From assembly GCA_030737835.1 (NCBI GenBank), contig CM060853.1, forward strand, positions 9,198,134 through 9,262,133: a stretch of DNA of 64,000 nt. Reading direction: 5' to 3'. This document shows, piece by piece, positions 11,944 through 24,261 of the stretch (position 1 is the stretch's first letter; each line of letters starts with the position of its first letter). Below the pieces are notes generated by a model, which saw nothing but the letters and a program-made list of their open reading frames with translations, did no database searches and was not told the DNA's origin. The position numbers and the translations under genes were made by a program. The stretch is from Acorus gramineus. Its lineage: Eukaryota; Streptophyta; Magnoliopsida; Acorales; Acoraceae.

Positions 11944-13670
11944 TTTTGGATTTTTGTGTTGGATTGTGAAGTAGGGCTTTAGAGGGTTTTCTTTGAAGTA
12001 GTGATGTTGGGGTGGGGAAATGCCTGTTTTGCCCCTGATTGTGATTGTGGGGTTTTTTATACTTTTGGATTTTTATTTTTAAATCCTTGTAAATTATAGT
12101 ATGTTATTTAGTGATTAATCTCTTTCTTTTTCATATTTCATTTTGAGTTTCCAACTGCAACTTCAAATGTTATTTCATTATTAATTCATTCACCGAACAT
12201 CGATTTGAGGCGATAGATAGTTGATATTTTTAAACTGTTAAAAATTTTATTTTTAAATCCTTGTAAATTACACTATTTAGTGATTGATCTCTTCTTTCTT
12301 TATATTATTTTTAAATATAAATAAATAGATAATATAAATAAATAAATAAAAACTAAAATGATAGTAGCTTAAATGTAAAAATAAATAAATAATATAAATA
12401 TGTTAGGTTCTCATAAAATCACTAAATCTCTAACTAAATATAAGTTTAGAAATATGCAAAGTAAAATTTTCATTAACTACTTAGAATTTTTTTAATGGCA
12501 TCTAGATTTTAAAATTTAAAATTCTAAACACACTAAAGAATATCTAATTTGATATTTGACAATTTTCAACCAAGAAAAAATCATTTAAATCACAACTTCA
12601 TAATAAATTTTTTTTTCAAATTTGCTTATGTAATCATTCTTTTTTTGCTTATATAATCAATCTTAATTAGACACCTAAGGCTATAAGATAATGCAATGTC
12701 AGATTAGGTGAGCATATACAGTTTTGAAATAACATTGAAATTGTCGCTCAACACCTAACAATGCAAATGCAATTTTGTTTTATATATTTCACCAATCATT
12801 TTGTACATAAATTCCAAATATCAAAAATTAAATCATACAGATATTTTGCCCGTGAACTAATAAGAGTATTTGAAGTTGATGACTTAGGAAAAATATAAAA
12901 AGAAGGAAGGGGCTGATCACCAAATAACATAATTTACATGGTCTTCAAAATAAAAAAACTCATTTTATAAACTAACGGTATTTAAATGGGCGTTTGTCAC
13001 AGGGACTAATAATGAAATAAATATAAGAAATTGAAGATTTAAAATAAAATAAAAAGAAAGGATGAATTAATCACTAGATAACATGATCTACATGGACTTA
13101 TAAATAAAACTCCCTTTTGTTTTCTTGTTTTTTTGACCATTTTGTTCTCTCTTAATCCACCTGTGTTGATATGGATCATGGAAGCTATTTGTTTTATATA
13201 TTATTTTTGGATTTTTTCAATGTTGTATAAAAACCATTTTGTACTCTCTTACTCCCATTGTGTTGATATGAATTATGGAAGTTATTATTTTTTTATATTA
13301 TATTTAGATTTTTTTCAATGTTATAAAATGCGCTATGCATTAGTTGAGCGGTTAAAGAAGGATTATGGATTAATGGGAGAATAATCAATCATTTTTTTAA
13401 ATAATAAATATAATATATAAACATATTATTATTTATATAATAATTTAGACTATAAAATAATAACAAAGTAACACAAAAATAAAAATAATAATATAAACAT
13501 GATAGGAATAACATAAAAAAATTCATTAATAGATATATCATATAAAATAACTTAACAGTATATTTATCGATTAGGGATTAATAAGAAAAATAACTAGATG
13601 CTGAGCGTTCCAAGTGTTCATAATTTATAAAAAAACAGTTTCCTACGTACTCATTTTGGAACTCGGTTAA
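11944..13670. other. AT-rich intergenic space between CARB and TFIIIA
   Basis: The first ~100 bases are the CARB 5' region. The rest is AT-rich and gene-free. Two imperfect direct repeats are visible: about 60 bp starting at 12,067 and again at 12,244 (shared core TTTTTAAATCCTTGTAAATTA), and the tandem repeat listed separately at 13136-13327. Confidence 0.6.
13136..13327. repeat. Two-copy tandem repeat, ~96-bp unit
   Basis: Unit 1 (13136-13230) and unit 2 (13231-13327) share the order CCATTTTGT-CTCTCTTA, GTGTTGATATG, ATGGAAG, and TTTTTTCAATGTT. Copies differ by scattered substitutions, so the duplication is not recent. Confidence 0.7.
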
Positions 13671-13901
13671 GGGTGTGTTTGGTTGCGCGATTGCAAAACT
13701 GATTCTGCAGGAATCTGCGATTGCAAAACTGATTCCGCAGGAAGCTCACTTTCTCAGCTTTCTGAAATCGCAGCTTTTGGGCACTATTTGCCTGAAATCT
13801 GTGTGCAGGAAGCTGCTACAGTAAAACTGTTTGGTTGTACGATTATAAACGCAGCTTCCTGCAATCGCAATCGCAGCGCAATCGCGCAACCAAACAGACC
13901 C
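13671..13901. mobile_element. Tourist-like (PIF/Harbinger) MITE
   Basis: A 231-bp element with 24-bp terminal inverted repeats differing at one base: GGGTGTGTTTGGTTGCGCGA at the left, GGGTCTGTTTGGTTGCGCGA read inward from the right. It is flanked by a TAA duplication (13668-13670 and 13902-13904), matching the 3-bp TWA preference of PIF/Harbinger. No coding capacity. It sits about 150 bp upstream of the TFIIIA TATA box. Confidence 0.88.
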
Positions 13902-13923
13902 TAACTCTCAAATCCGTTTTCAA

Positions 13924-14082
13924 ATGGGCCTAAACATGATTAGATCGCTTGCAAAAGTCGACCTAAACATGACTCCATCGGTCCAGCCCAACCCAGCCCA
14001 GCCCAGCCCAACAAATACGTCTCTAGTTCCCAAAATGTCCCCCGCAGTCGCCTCTATAAAAACCCCCCTTTCGAAACCCTAA
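13924..14082 (+). promoter_or_regulatory. TFIIIA core promoter: site II, TATA and telo-box
   Basis: ATGGGCC (13924-13930) and repeated CAGCCCA units at about 13,985-14,010 resemble site II elements. TATAAA lies at 14055-14060 and a telo-box AAACCCTAA at 14074-14082, 48-75 bp before the ATG. Site II plus telo-box is the known signature of plant ribosomal and translation-machinery promoters, fitting a 5S rRNA transcription factor. Confidence 0.65.
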
Positions 14083-14129
14083 TATCATCTCTCGCTCGCG
14101 CACGCATTCACCCTCGCTTGGATCCAAAG

Positions 14130-14266
14130 ATGGCGGCGGCGGCCGAGGCGGAGGGGAAGGCGACGATATTCAGGGACATCCGCCGTTACTACTGCGAATA
14201 CTGCGGCGTTTGCAGGTCGAAGAAGGCCCTCATCGCCTCTCACGTCCTCTCCGTTCACAAGGTGAA

Positions 14267-14298
<32 letters not shown>

Positions 14299-17200
14299 TC
14301 TATGAAGGACTGCTTTTTGATGTGTGTATTGTGAAGTATAGATCGAGATGAAAGTGGAGGAGAAGGAGAAGCCGTTGAACACGTGCGAGGAGTGCGGGGC
14401 GAGCTTTAAGAAGCCGGCTTACCTGAAGCAGCACATGCTTAGTCACTCTCTTACGGTATCTGTTTGTCGCTCTTTGTGAAAAAAATGAAAAAAAAATGAT
14501 CTTTGTTTGATTGGGTAGTTTTATTTTTGTAAAAAAATGAGTTTTTTTTATGGGTTTTGATAGTAGATCGGGAGATGAAGGTTTGGGACGGCCCTTATTG
14601 ACAAATTTCATTTGAATTTTTTTAGAACAGTTTGGTTGTTTAAAAGAGAGTTTGAATTTTTGGATTGTGGTTTTCACATAGAATGATTTTATGATGGTTT
14701 TTTTGTGTTCGAGTTATTGATATTGGATCAGCAAATGAAGGTTTAGGCCGTATTGATATGAAAGTGGTGCTGTGTTTTCAATTTATGATTTCATTTGTTT
14801 TTTATATGAATGTGTTTTTGTTTTTTCTGAAGCGGATTTGAGTCTGTGAATTGGGATTGTTTTTATGAGTTGTTTTCTTCTTTGGAATATTTGGATAAAT
14901 GAATTTGTCTTTTGCAATTGCCAATGTTAACAATGGTTATGTTCAAATTTGAAGCTGCTTATCTGTCTTTAAAGATAGCATGGTTTTTGTCAGAATTGAG
15001 AGGCTAGTCGTCGATAAAGGATCTTGCAATAGTGAGATAGAGTCATAGAAAGAACTAGTTAATCTTGGTTTAATTAATTCCAAATTGATGTCAAATTCGT
15101 TATCTTTATATTTTGCTACCTAAGTACGTAACCGCATTTGGGCGATCACTGTCTTCAGTTTTTATTTTTTGTTTAAAAGAAGTGATTTTGCAGGAAAGTG
15201 GGGTTTTTCAGAGTGATGAAAATCATCTAGTAAAAAAACCCTAAATGTAAAGCGTGAAGCATTGGATCCCATGAAAAAGAACTCCAAAATGCGATGAGGC
15301 AGAAATGCCCGGGCTTGAATGGACCAGTATCAGGGTGGGGGACCACCTGTGAAGCTCCTTCAAGCTAGCCTAGATCACGCTCCATATCACCCACACAAGG
15401 TTTGTGTATTGATTATTTCATTTAATTTTTTTCTTCTTGCTCCATTGCATTCATGTCACCTGTGCCTCCGAGGTTTTGTTTCAACCTGGTGTCAGTGGAC
15501 GGTTTGAAGAACCACTCTTCTATTCTGTGCCATGTGTTTGTACCATTTTACATTAATTTATATATATAAACACAATCTTACTTTACATTGTGTGTGCCTG
15601 CTTGTTGCAGAGGTCATTTACTTGCCCTGTAGATGACTGCCATTCCAACTACATAAGACAGGACCATTTGAATCGCCACTTACTCCAGCATCAAGGAAAA
15701 CTCTTCACTTGCCCTATCGAGAATTGCAATCGCAGGTTTGCTTATCAGGGCAATATGACAAGGCATATTAAGGAAATGCATGATGAAGAAGATCCCGTTT
15801 ACGATGATAAGGATCAGAAGAAGCATGTGTGCCCCGAAGTGGGATGTGGGAAGGCCTTTATGTATGCCTCGAAGTTGCGAAAGCATGAAGATTCACATGG
15901 TAATTTTTGTTGATGGTTCATTGATTCTGTTTATTCTTTCTCTTCATGTTTTTCCTTCAATTCTACAAAAACCTTGTTTTAAGGAAACCTTGCACCTCCT
16001 GTGATTGTTCCCCTTGCCTGTCTTTTCATGGTCTTCTCTCCAATCTTCAGCTATATAGATATTTAGGCACTATACTTTCTCATATTATGCTTTGCCATGA
16101 AGAAGATGCTTGTGAAGCACATAGTGAACTGTTGTGATTGGGTGCACTTCATTATCTGTGGATCACAACTGCTGTAGTGTTATAGTGACTCTAATTTTAA
16201 ACAATTATGCTGCATAGGCTTGCTGATTGAAAGTCTGTTTTTGTTCCTCGTTGTTGAGATATCTAAAATATTTAGAAGTTGGTAGCGCTTTCCCAACAAT
16301 TTTGGGCTCTCAATTAGTTGATTTTTAATTGGGCTATGTTCTTTCATGCAGCAAATCTGGATTGCACGGAAGTTATTTGTGGTGAACCGGACTGTTTGAA
16401 AATTTTCTCCAATGAAGAATGCCTCAAGGCCCATATTCAGTCTTGTCATCGGCATGTCATCTGTGAGGTCTGTAAAACCAAACAATTGAGGAAAAATATC
16501 AAACGTCACATGCGAATCCATGAACCAGCTGTGGAGACTGAGAAGATCAAGTGCAGTTACAGTGGTTGCAAGCACAGTTTTTGTAATGTGAGATTCTGCC
16601 AGACTTGTATCTTCGTTCCTTCTCTAGATTGTTACGATGCATGTGAGATCGTTAGTTGCATGGTTTAGTGATGACCCGTACCACACTTTAAACTTAAAAC
16701 CAAACAAGCCTACTTGAGAGGGACATTCATTGGTCACCACCACAAGGGATCCAACTGTTACTCCATAAGTTACTGTGGAAATCATATAAAAATATGTGTG
16801 GGAAAGGTTGAGGTTGAACCAATGAATAAATGCAATGAGGTTTCCTATGCAAGCAAGCTTGCCTTACCAGTGTTTGCATAATTATAACATACCACTTGTT
16901 TTCATCAACTCAAAAATTATATTAGTAGCCATGTGTTATTTCATCTCTTGTAGGTTTGCTTTAAGACAATATCATCCTTAGTAACATCGTTATTTATAAT
17001 CTGCAGAAATCAAATCTCAACACCCATGTGAAGGCAGTGCACCTTGAGAAGCGACCGTTTATGTGTAGATTTGCTGGTTGTGGGCAGGAGTTCCCTTATA
17101 AGCATGTGAGAAACAACCATGAGAAGTCTGGTGTCCATTCTTATGTTCAGGTAAGCACTGAGTGTTCTCATAATCTGATGAATGTCCAACTCAGGCTTTA

Positions 17201-17441
17201 CTGGGTAATATATATTTGTTGGGAATTTATCAAAGCCTCATGTGCGCATTTCATTTGCTTTCAGGGAGACTTTTTGGAGTCAGACGAGCAGTTCCGTTGT
17301 AGGCCTAGGGGTGGTCGAAAGAGGAAACAAGTCACAGTGGATGCTCTGTTCCGGAAACGGGTCGTTCCCATGAGCGAGACATCAGTGCTCGACGATGGAC
17401 AACAGTATCTAAGATGGCTTCTTTCTGAGGATCAACAGTGA
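14130..17441 (+). CDS. TFIIIA: Transcription factor IIIA (nine C2H2 zinc fingers)
   Basis: Binds the internal control region of 5S rRNA genes to recruit RNA polymerase III, and also binds 5S rRNA. Exons: 14130-14261, 14342-14455, 15611-15899, 16352-16587, 17007-17150, 17265-17441; 363 residues, continuous frame. Nine C2H2 fingers in order begin at [69 protein letters not shown] and [12 protein letters not shown]. After finger 9 comes a basic tail ([12 protein letters not shown]), as in Arabidopsis TFIIIA. The long linker normally found between fingers 4 and 5 in Arabidopsis is short here (about 15 residues). Intron 1 begins with a CT repeat. Intron 2 holds the 5S-mimic cassette exon. The ATG at 14130 ([14 protein letters not shown]) is chosen because it opens the only family-like reading frame. 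Confidence 0.95.
15194..15399 (+). ncRNA. P5SM: 5S rRNA-mimic cassette exon of TFIIIA
   Basis: Within TFIIIA intron 2, bases about 15255-15363 resemble plant 5S rRNA: AGCATTGGATCCCAT, AGAACTCC, a GGGCTTG-like centre and GGGTGGGGGACCACCTGTGA. A CAG acceptor at 15191-15193 (another at about 15,215) and an AAG|GTTTGT donor at 15399/15400 bound it as an exon. Joined to exon 2, it reads [16 protein letters not shown] and then TAA, so inclusion truncates the protein. In land plants this element (plant 5S rRNA mimic) is known to bind ribosomal protein L5, which promotes exon skipping and productive TFIIIA mRNA. Orthology here rests on position and sequence similarity. Confidence 0.87.
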
Positions 17442-18673
17442 GTTACGTGCATAAAATGAAAAAAAGTTCGTGAATCTTCTTGTGATTATGTATAAATCAT
17501 CACCTTGATGAGTCCCATGTTTTTCCACTTCATGTATTTATCCTTTTTTTTTTTTTGGTGTGTGAGAGTGAATGGTGCACCGAACCATATGCTGTGAGAC
17601 CATCTATAGTCACTTTGTTTGGAGGGGTGTGGAATACTAATGGAAAACAATATATACACATAATATATTTGTTAATCTTGCGTTGGAAAAGCATTGTCAG
17701 AAATGTGGGTGCCTTCTTGTTCTGTGTTGAAGCCATTCCCAGTGATAGGATGTGGTTTCTTCACAAGTTGAAATGAAGAAAGTTCTGATATGCAAATGCT
17801 CTCTCTCTCCCTCATGCTATCTCAGCAACTTTGGAGTTTCCATATAATTATATGTGTTTTTGGGTAATTAATCAAGGTATGCACAATCCCAAATGCAATT
17901 TCACTTATTCTTTTCTTGGTATCCTGTCATTCAGGTCTCCTTTGGCAGTGATAAGTGGTTATAGATAAGTTATATCACTTTTGTCCACCATCAGTAAAGT
18001 TGAATATGAAGATGGATTCAGATTTATGTTATTTTTGTACCCACTGATATAGATAACGCAAACATCTCATGATTTAACGTAAATTCTCTCTGTAAATAGT
18101 ATTTATTGTCCATTTTAAAGGTCATGCATTGCTGATAGAATAAAAAAGAACTGATTTTGAAAATAAAATGAAATGGTTCTAATAGAAAATATATGCATCA
18201 GACAACCCTCTCATCTATTTTATATTACAACTCATTTTGATACCAAAAAAAGAAAATATATACACAGACACACGTCAACTATAGAAAAAAATTGTTTAAA
18301 ACCTGATTAGCTTATTTAAGCTGTGCAATTAAAACTGGCCTTTAAATTACAGGCACAGACAGACAGAAGACCTCATGACAAGCATTTAACAAATTCAAAT
18401 AATTTTATATTAACACAATGTAGCAAAGAACATCAACCACCACCATCAAGATATGTTTCACCTTCATAAACACATTAAATTTTGAAGATTTTTAACTCAT
18501 AAAACTTCAATTGCAGAAAATTTTGGTGTTGAAAATTTATTGTGGGACTCACTCTGAAGATGGTCACGGATATTTTATTCTGGAAGTGGCTGTTAGTCCT
18601 GACATCTAAAAAGAGCATAAATTATTCCCACATTGGATATACATAAGATCTCTTATTTTGAAAGAAAAAAAAA
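17442..18673. other. Convergent intergenic region (TFIIIA and ADH-like 3' ends)
   Basis: The 3'UTRs of TFIIIA (plus) and the alcohol dehydrogenase-like gene (minus) face each other here. AT-rich, with a poly-T run near 17,545. No gene or element recognised. Confidence 0.6.
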
Positions 18674-21600
18674 TCACATGATCTCAACCACAGCTCGCCC
18701 AACTATTTTTCCCTGATCAAGGTCCTTGTATGCCTGGTTTGCTTCTTCAAATTTGCATTTCCTCGAAACGGTGTTTTTGAGGTTGAAGATGCCACTTTGC
18801 GCAAGTTTGACAATCTGCGGAAGATCCTGTCTCGCTCTAGCTCCATATGAACCGATGATTTTAATCTGCTCCCAATGAAGATCAAATTTATTCATGTTAA
18901 GTCTTTAATTGTAAATCATATAAATGAAAAAGTATTTTGAATGGGCAAGGTGAAGAGTTTTTATAATACATTGAATACTTTCGATCAACTTTAATCATAA
19001 AAACTGTTTTGCTGACTTTTACCACATAAAAACCAAAATCCAAATCCAAATCCAAAATCAAAAGCTAAAGTTTTAAAATTTTGGAACTGGTTATTTGAAA
19101 ACCAATTTTGCAAAAGCAGCATTAGTTTCACAATTGGTTCTAAAAGGGGATGATTCACAGTTGAATTTTGACTAAATATAAGACAAACCTGTCGACGAAC
19201 AAGACGAGTGATATCGATCTCCGCCACTGCACCAGTAGCAGCGAGTCCAATCATGACGGCCTTCCCTCCATCCCGCACGGCCTTTGTGCATTGCATAAAG
19301 GTCAATGGTTTGCCAAGCGCTTCTATAGCGACATCCACGCCCATTCCACCAGTTATTTCCTGATAGATAGATTAATAAACCTTTTACTATGAAATCTATA
19401 TTAATGAAAACAAGAATATGTTGATAAGAAAATAAAAATAATAACATATAGGAAGACATAATAAAGAACACACCCTGCCAGAAAATGAAGATTATAAGTA
19501 CACTTGACCAAGCATGTAAAATGGATAAATACAAAAGATATCATTACCCTTAAGAGTAACCTATCAATCATAAGAAGCATTTATCGGAGTATTAGAGATC
19601 AATATTAGACAATTGATACCACCAAAAGAGATCAATCCTTTTTTTTTGGAACACCGAAAAGTACAAATGATTTCCTTCATATCCTTTTGAGAAGGAAAAA
19701 CATTGGGAACCACTAGACAATTTATGCCATGTTTGAGACACATTGTCTTATAGTACATAAAAACTGTTCAATTCAAGGATGGCTAGGAGCTAGCTTTGAA
19801 AAGAAAGCGAGTAAAAAGAGGCCAAGTGGAGCAATCTCATTCAATGCTCTTCTTGCCATGGAAATATCATGACCATTTTATTTGAGAAAATACAAATCAT
19901 CGGCGTGCTAAACAGAATCACACAAAACCTAAAAGCTTAATTACAGGCATCAATAAACTACAAAATTGTAGGAAAATTAGAGAACAGGCGTATATACCTT
20001 TATCTTGTCAACAGCATCTTCTTTCATTGCATTTACAGTGTGAGTTGCACCAAGCATTTTTGCATTATGAAGTTTATCATCTTGAATATCAACAGCAATG
20101 ACCTCAGAAGCGCCAAATGCCCGTGCTATCTGCAAGCAACTGTAGCATATAATTTAGCTAAATGTTTCCATGTGGTTGAAATATGGACAATAAAACTGAA
20201 TTGATCCAACTTCTTTTGTTAGAAACTATGCAAATTTTTTTTGAAGAAAAGGTTGACAAGCTACCATGATTTATTAGATAAATTGGGCAACTATGCAATT
20301 TCTGAATTCATATTGTTATGTAAAAAAGATTTGATTAGATTAATTCTATCTCTTTTTTCATCAAAAAAAAGAAGGAAAGCAAAAAGATTAAAATTGTACA
20401 CACATTTCATAAAAAAACAAAGGGTGAATCTCATTCCGCCATGATTAATACCACTATCTCACCATACCATAATGTGCTAGACCCTCACATCATGTCATAG
20501 ACATACACAAAATTAGAGAATTTTAAAAATATAAGTTAATATATTTGGATTAGGGCTTGTACATAAGCTATTAGCATTCAGCAATTTGAAATTCACCTTG
20601 ATCCGACACCACCAACTCCAATCACAGCAACAGCATCCCCAGCACGCATTTCAGCCGCATGTCTTAGAGCACCATAAGCAGTAAAGACTGCACAACCTAG
20701 AATGGCTGACTCTGTGTAGGGCAATGATTCAGGAAGAATAGCTAGTGCATTTGCAGGCACAACACAGTACTCTGCGAGCCCACCCATACTGTACATGTAC
20801 ACCGGCTTTCCTGCAGAATATAAGAAGACAACAGCGAGCAAATTGTAGACGTATAGATTCCAAGAAAGATTAGCCACGATTCACTGAATCGAGATGTTAT
20901 CATCATCATATAGATTAAAAAAATCACAATTAAAAAAAGTGCGGTGCATATGCAATATAGGAGAAAAAAAAACCTTGACTAGAGAGTGAAATAAGTTTAG
21001 CTTAAAGAAAGCATTGAAGAGACATGCAAAACCTATGAAGCACGCAAATATACAAAAAGTACATCACAACTCATCCACTGTGCAGCATTATCAATTGATC
21101 ATTTTTACTGATAAATATGCAATCAAAGTACAAGGATGTGAGGAAAAGATTAAAAGGAACTCATCTTAAACTTGGAAAAGCTAATTCTTAAAAACTGATC
21201 AATACTTTAAAAGAAAATGACTATAATATTTGACTGCGTCTCCAACCAAAAGAAAGATATATTGACAAGAGTCAGTAATCAGCTATATAGAATTTACATA
21301 GTGATAAAATAAACAATATAAACAATTACCGTTGCTGCGCAGGAATAGACGAGTTTCACCATCATAAAGTGTTCCTTTGGCACGATTGTAAGCAAAGAAA
21401 GCCTCGCACAAGTCTTCTTGACCCTATGTTTGTTCAACAATCAGAACTATTGAAATGTTTTACTTCAACAGAGCTCATACATTAGCATATTTGATTATGA
21501 GGTGCCAAACAAAGAGTGCTTCTTAGGAAATAATACCTTCACACAGAAGAAACAATTACCACATGGCATTATAAAAGCTCCTACCACATGACTTCCAACA

Positions 21601-23500
21601 GGGAACCTGAAAATGCAACAAAAATAAAATAAAATAAAATAAAAAGAGGAAAATCATACTAGAAATGAGATGGTTATTTGGAATCATTTGTTAAATTGAT
21701 TCTGCATCTATTTAATCAATTTCAGATAATCGGTTCCAAATGGGTGTTTTTAAACTTTAGCTTTTGGTTTCAGAGTTTGGTTTTTATGCTTTTATGATGA
21801 AGTTGCTTGAGACTTGAGAGTAGCTTTTAAAAAAGAAATAAAGAGCTGGTTGGGAGCCACTTTTATGAAAAAGATGATTTTGAAATTGGTTCCAAACAAG
21901 ACCTATAAGAACACATTTTTGATAAACCAGACACAAAACATGGGCAAAAGTCATTTTCAACTTATGCTACCTCTTTATAATCCCACTATCAGTGTGGGCT
22001 CCGTGATCAACTACCTCTCCAGTTACTTCATGGCCTACAACACAAGGGCTTGCAAATGGAAGTTCACCTTTCATGACATGAAGATCCGAATGACAGACTC
22101 CACAGGCTACAATAATAAATTCCATTGTGTTAATCATATAGGTGGTCTCTTTGTTAAGAAGGTGATCAAACATCTCTAGAAATGGTGTCCCTTTGAACAC
22201 ACCAAAATAGACTTCCACAAATCAGGAAATATACAAGCGGTCCAAACCAAAGAAAATACTTTTCATCCACAAAATAAAGCATGGTGATACACAAAATATT
22301 AGAACATAATACTTTTTAAAAAATAAAAACTTATCTTAACATGAAAGGCCAGTATTGAGAATCTAAAAAATTATATCATATGAATGCATCAAGCAAGGAC
22401 TAAAACTTTCATATTAAGTTTTGATGCATCCCATTTACTGTCTACATTGGGGCTTGGACCCATAGCTCAGTGATCGACAATAATTTGCAACCAAGGGGTC
22501 AGAGTTCAAGTCCAAACATTTACCTACCAAAAAAAAAGAAAAATTTACCATCTTTTTGTGGTATTATGAGAAAAAGCGTCACTTGACTCACTTCTGATTG
22601 TTAAAATATTAAAAAAACCACAACAAAGTTCACATTTTTCTTCAACAAAATCACCTTCTAATTATAAAAATATTGAAAAAAAAAATCATCAATCATCGCA
22701 AGAGGCCACAAAAAATGCAACTTCAAAGACACATAGGTAGAAAATCAAGTCAAAGATCACATTTTTCTTCAACATGTCACCATCTACTCATAAAAAAAAC
22801 ACAAACCCAAATCACCAACCAACACAAAATACCCCAAAAGAAAAGAAAAAATGAATAAATAAATGAAACCGCAATTATAGTTCTAAGCATACTTGATTAA
22901 AAAAACATATATAAGTAGAAAAAAAAAACCAATTAAAGCCCACATTTTTCATCTCCAATTTGCCTTCAGAAAATTAAAAAGACAGAAACCGAGATCACCA
23001 ATCAACACAAAATACCCCCCCCCCCCCAAAAAAAAAAATCTAAAATTACAGTTCTAAGCATAATTGATAAAAACACATATATATAGAAATGGATAAATAA
23101 AAACCAATTAAAGCCCACATTTTTCTTCTGCGATTCGACTTCAATCATTAAAAAAAACCACAAACCCACCCCCAAATAAATAAATGAATTAAAACCCAAT
23201 ATTTCTTAAATCAAATTAAGGTCCATCAACATATAAAGCTAAAATATATAAAAAGGAGGGACCTTTAGTCCTGACAAGGACTTCCCCTGCTTTGGGTCTC
23301 GGCATGTGAAACTCTTCGACGGTGAGGGGCTTGTTGGGCTGCCAAAAGACCGTCCCCCGCATGAACGAAGGGCCGCCGTTCACGTGGTATCCGACGGCGG
23401 AGATCTTCTCGTCCACCGCCGACGAAGCGATCGATCGATAGAAGGCTTTGTAGGGTCTCGCGAGCCTTCGAAGGAGGGATCGAGAGACAGAGGAAGCCAT
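18674..23500 (-). CDS. Zinc-type alcohol dehydrogenase-like protein (mitochondrial, At5g63620 type)
   Basis: Medium-chain dehydrogenase/reductase with GroES-like and NAD(P)-binding domains; physiological substrate unknown. Exons: 23500-23263, 22106-21971, 21606-21537, 21423-21330, 20810-20597, 20139-19998, 19359-19189, 18865-18674; 418 residues. An Arg/Ser-rich N-terminus (SVSRSLLRRLARPYKAFYRS) suggests mitochondrial import. The catalytic zinc site is seen in ACGVCHSDLHVMKGELPFA and GHEVTGEVVDHG. The four structural-zinc cysteines are in PCGNCFFCVKGQEDLC. The Rossmann fold carries VAVIGVGGVGSSCLQIARAF. The family-specific AFFAYNRAKGTLYDGETRLF and VYMYSMGGLAEYCVVPA are present. The C-terminus is KFEEANQAYKDLDQGKIVGR. 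A CT repeat lies in the 5'UTR. Two introns hold AT-rich MITE-like stretches (about 18,960-19,170 and 21,680-21,950). Confidence 0.93.
22452..22541 (+). mobile_element. Short SINE-like tRNA-derived retroposon
   Basis: Carries a box A-like CATAGCTCAGTGAT and a box B-like AGAGTTCAAGTCC about 35 bp later, then an A-rich tail AAAAAAAAAGAAAAA. It lies in intron 1 of the ADH-like gene, opposite to transcription. Target duplications are not convincing. Confidence 0.55.
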
Positions 23501-23506
23501 TGAATC

Positions 23507-23532
<26 letters not shown>
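23507..23532. repeat. (AG)13 microsatellite in ADH-like 5'UTR
   Basis: Uninterrupted AG repeat immediately upstream of the ATG, that is CT in the transcript. Common in plant 5'UTRs. Confidence 0.85.
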
Positions 23533-23537
<5 letters not shown>

Positions 23538-23748
23538 CTATATTTTATATTTGTAACGGGAGTTTGGTTGTTTCGGCGGATATTTTTATGGTATGGATTT
23601 TTGTTCATCTACGTGTCATGTTTTGATTGGGCGAATTGCGGGTCCCGCACATCTAGCGAGAGTGGATGAGTATGCTGAGTTGGCGTTTTGAGAAGCAAAA
23701 GCACAGTGACGTGTCCGCACGTGTCTTGGAAAATTTATGGGGAAATTC

Positions 23749-24261
23749 ATTAGGGATCCCTGTGGCCACCGTCTATTATTTTTAGGTCCCTATAAGTTTT
23801 TAAGTTTTTTTTGGGCCCCTAAGGTGGTAAAAAATTATCTTTAGGTCTCTCTAGCCTAATGTTGTTTAAAAATACCAAAAATACTCTTGCCCAATTATGT
23901 AAAGGTTAAAATGTATTGAAGATTATTTATAGCGTATTGGAGAGTGTAAACAGCGTATTGGAGATACTCAACAATGTACTAGGTAGTGTTTACAGTGTAC
24001 TAAAATAATTGAGCGGATAACATTTTATGTGAAGGTTAATAATGTGCTTGGAAGTGTTAACAGTGTACTGAAAATATTTAATAATGTACTAGGGAGTGTT
24101 AACAATATATTAAAATAATTGGGCAGGAGACATTTTTGGTATTTTTAATAACATTTGATTGGAGTATCTAAAGATAATTTTTCATCACCTTAGAGACCCA
24201 AAAAACCATGAAAATTTTCAGGGCCTAAAATAATAGGTGTATGATCACAGATACTCCTAAT
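23749..24261. mobile_element. Foldback MITE with ~100-bp inverted ends and internal repeats
   Basis: The left arm (from ATTAGGGATCCCTGTGGCCA) and the inverted right arm (ATTAGGAGTATCTGTGATCA) pair imperfectly over about 100 bp, through TTTTTTGGG(C/T) and AAAAATTATCTTTAG. The centre (about 23,905-24,125) consists of degenerate repeats of an AATGTACTAGGNAGTGTTNA-like unit. No coding capacity and no clear target duplication. It lies between the divergent ADH-like and DDT genes. Confidence 0.7.

Noticed and set aside
15255-15363. A 5S rRNA gene or pseudogene
   Set aside because: Too diverged for a functional 5S gene, and its exact place in the TFIIIA intron with splice sites fits the known 5S-mimic exon better.
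18960-19170. MITE in ADH-like intron 7, possibly related to 21,680-21,950
   Set aside because: Words such as AACTGGTTATTTGAAAACCA suggest a hAT-type MITE, but no convincing ends or target duplication could be matched.
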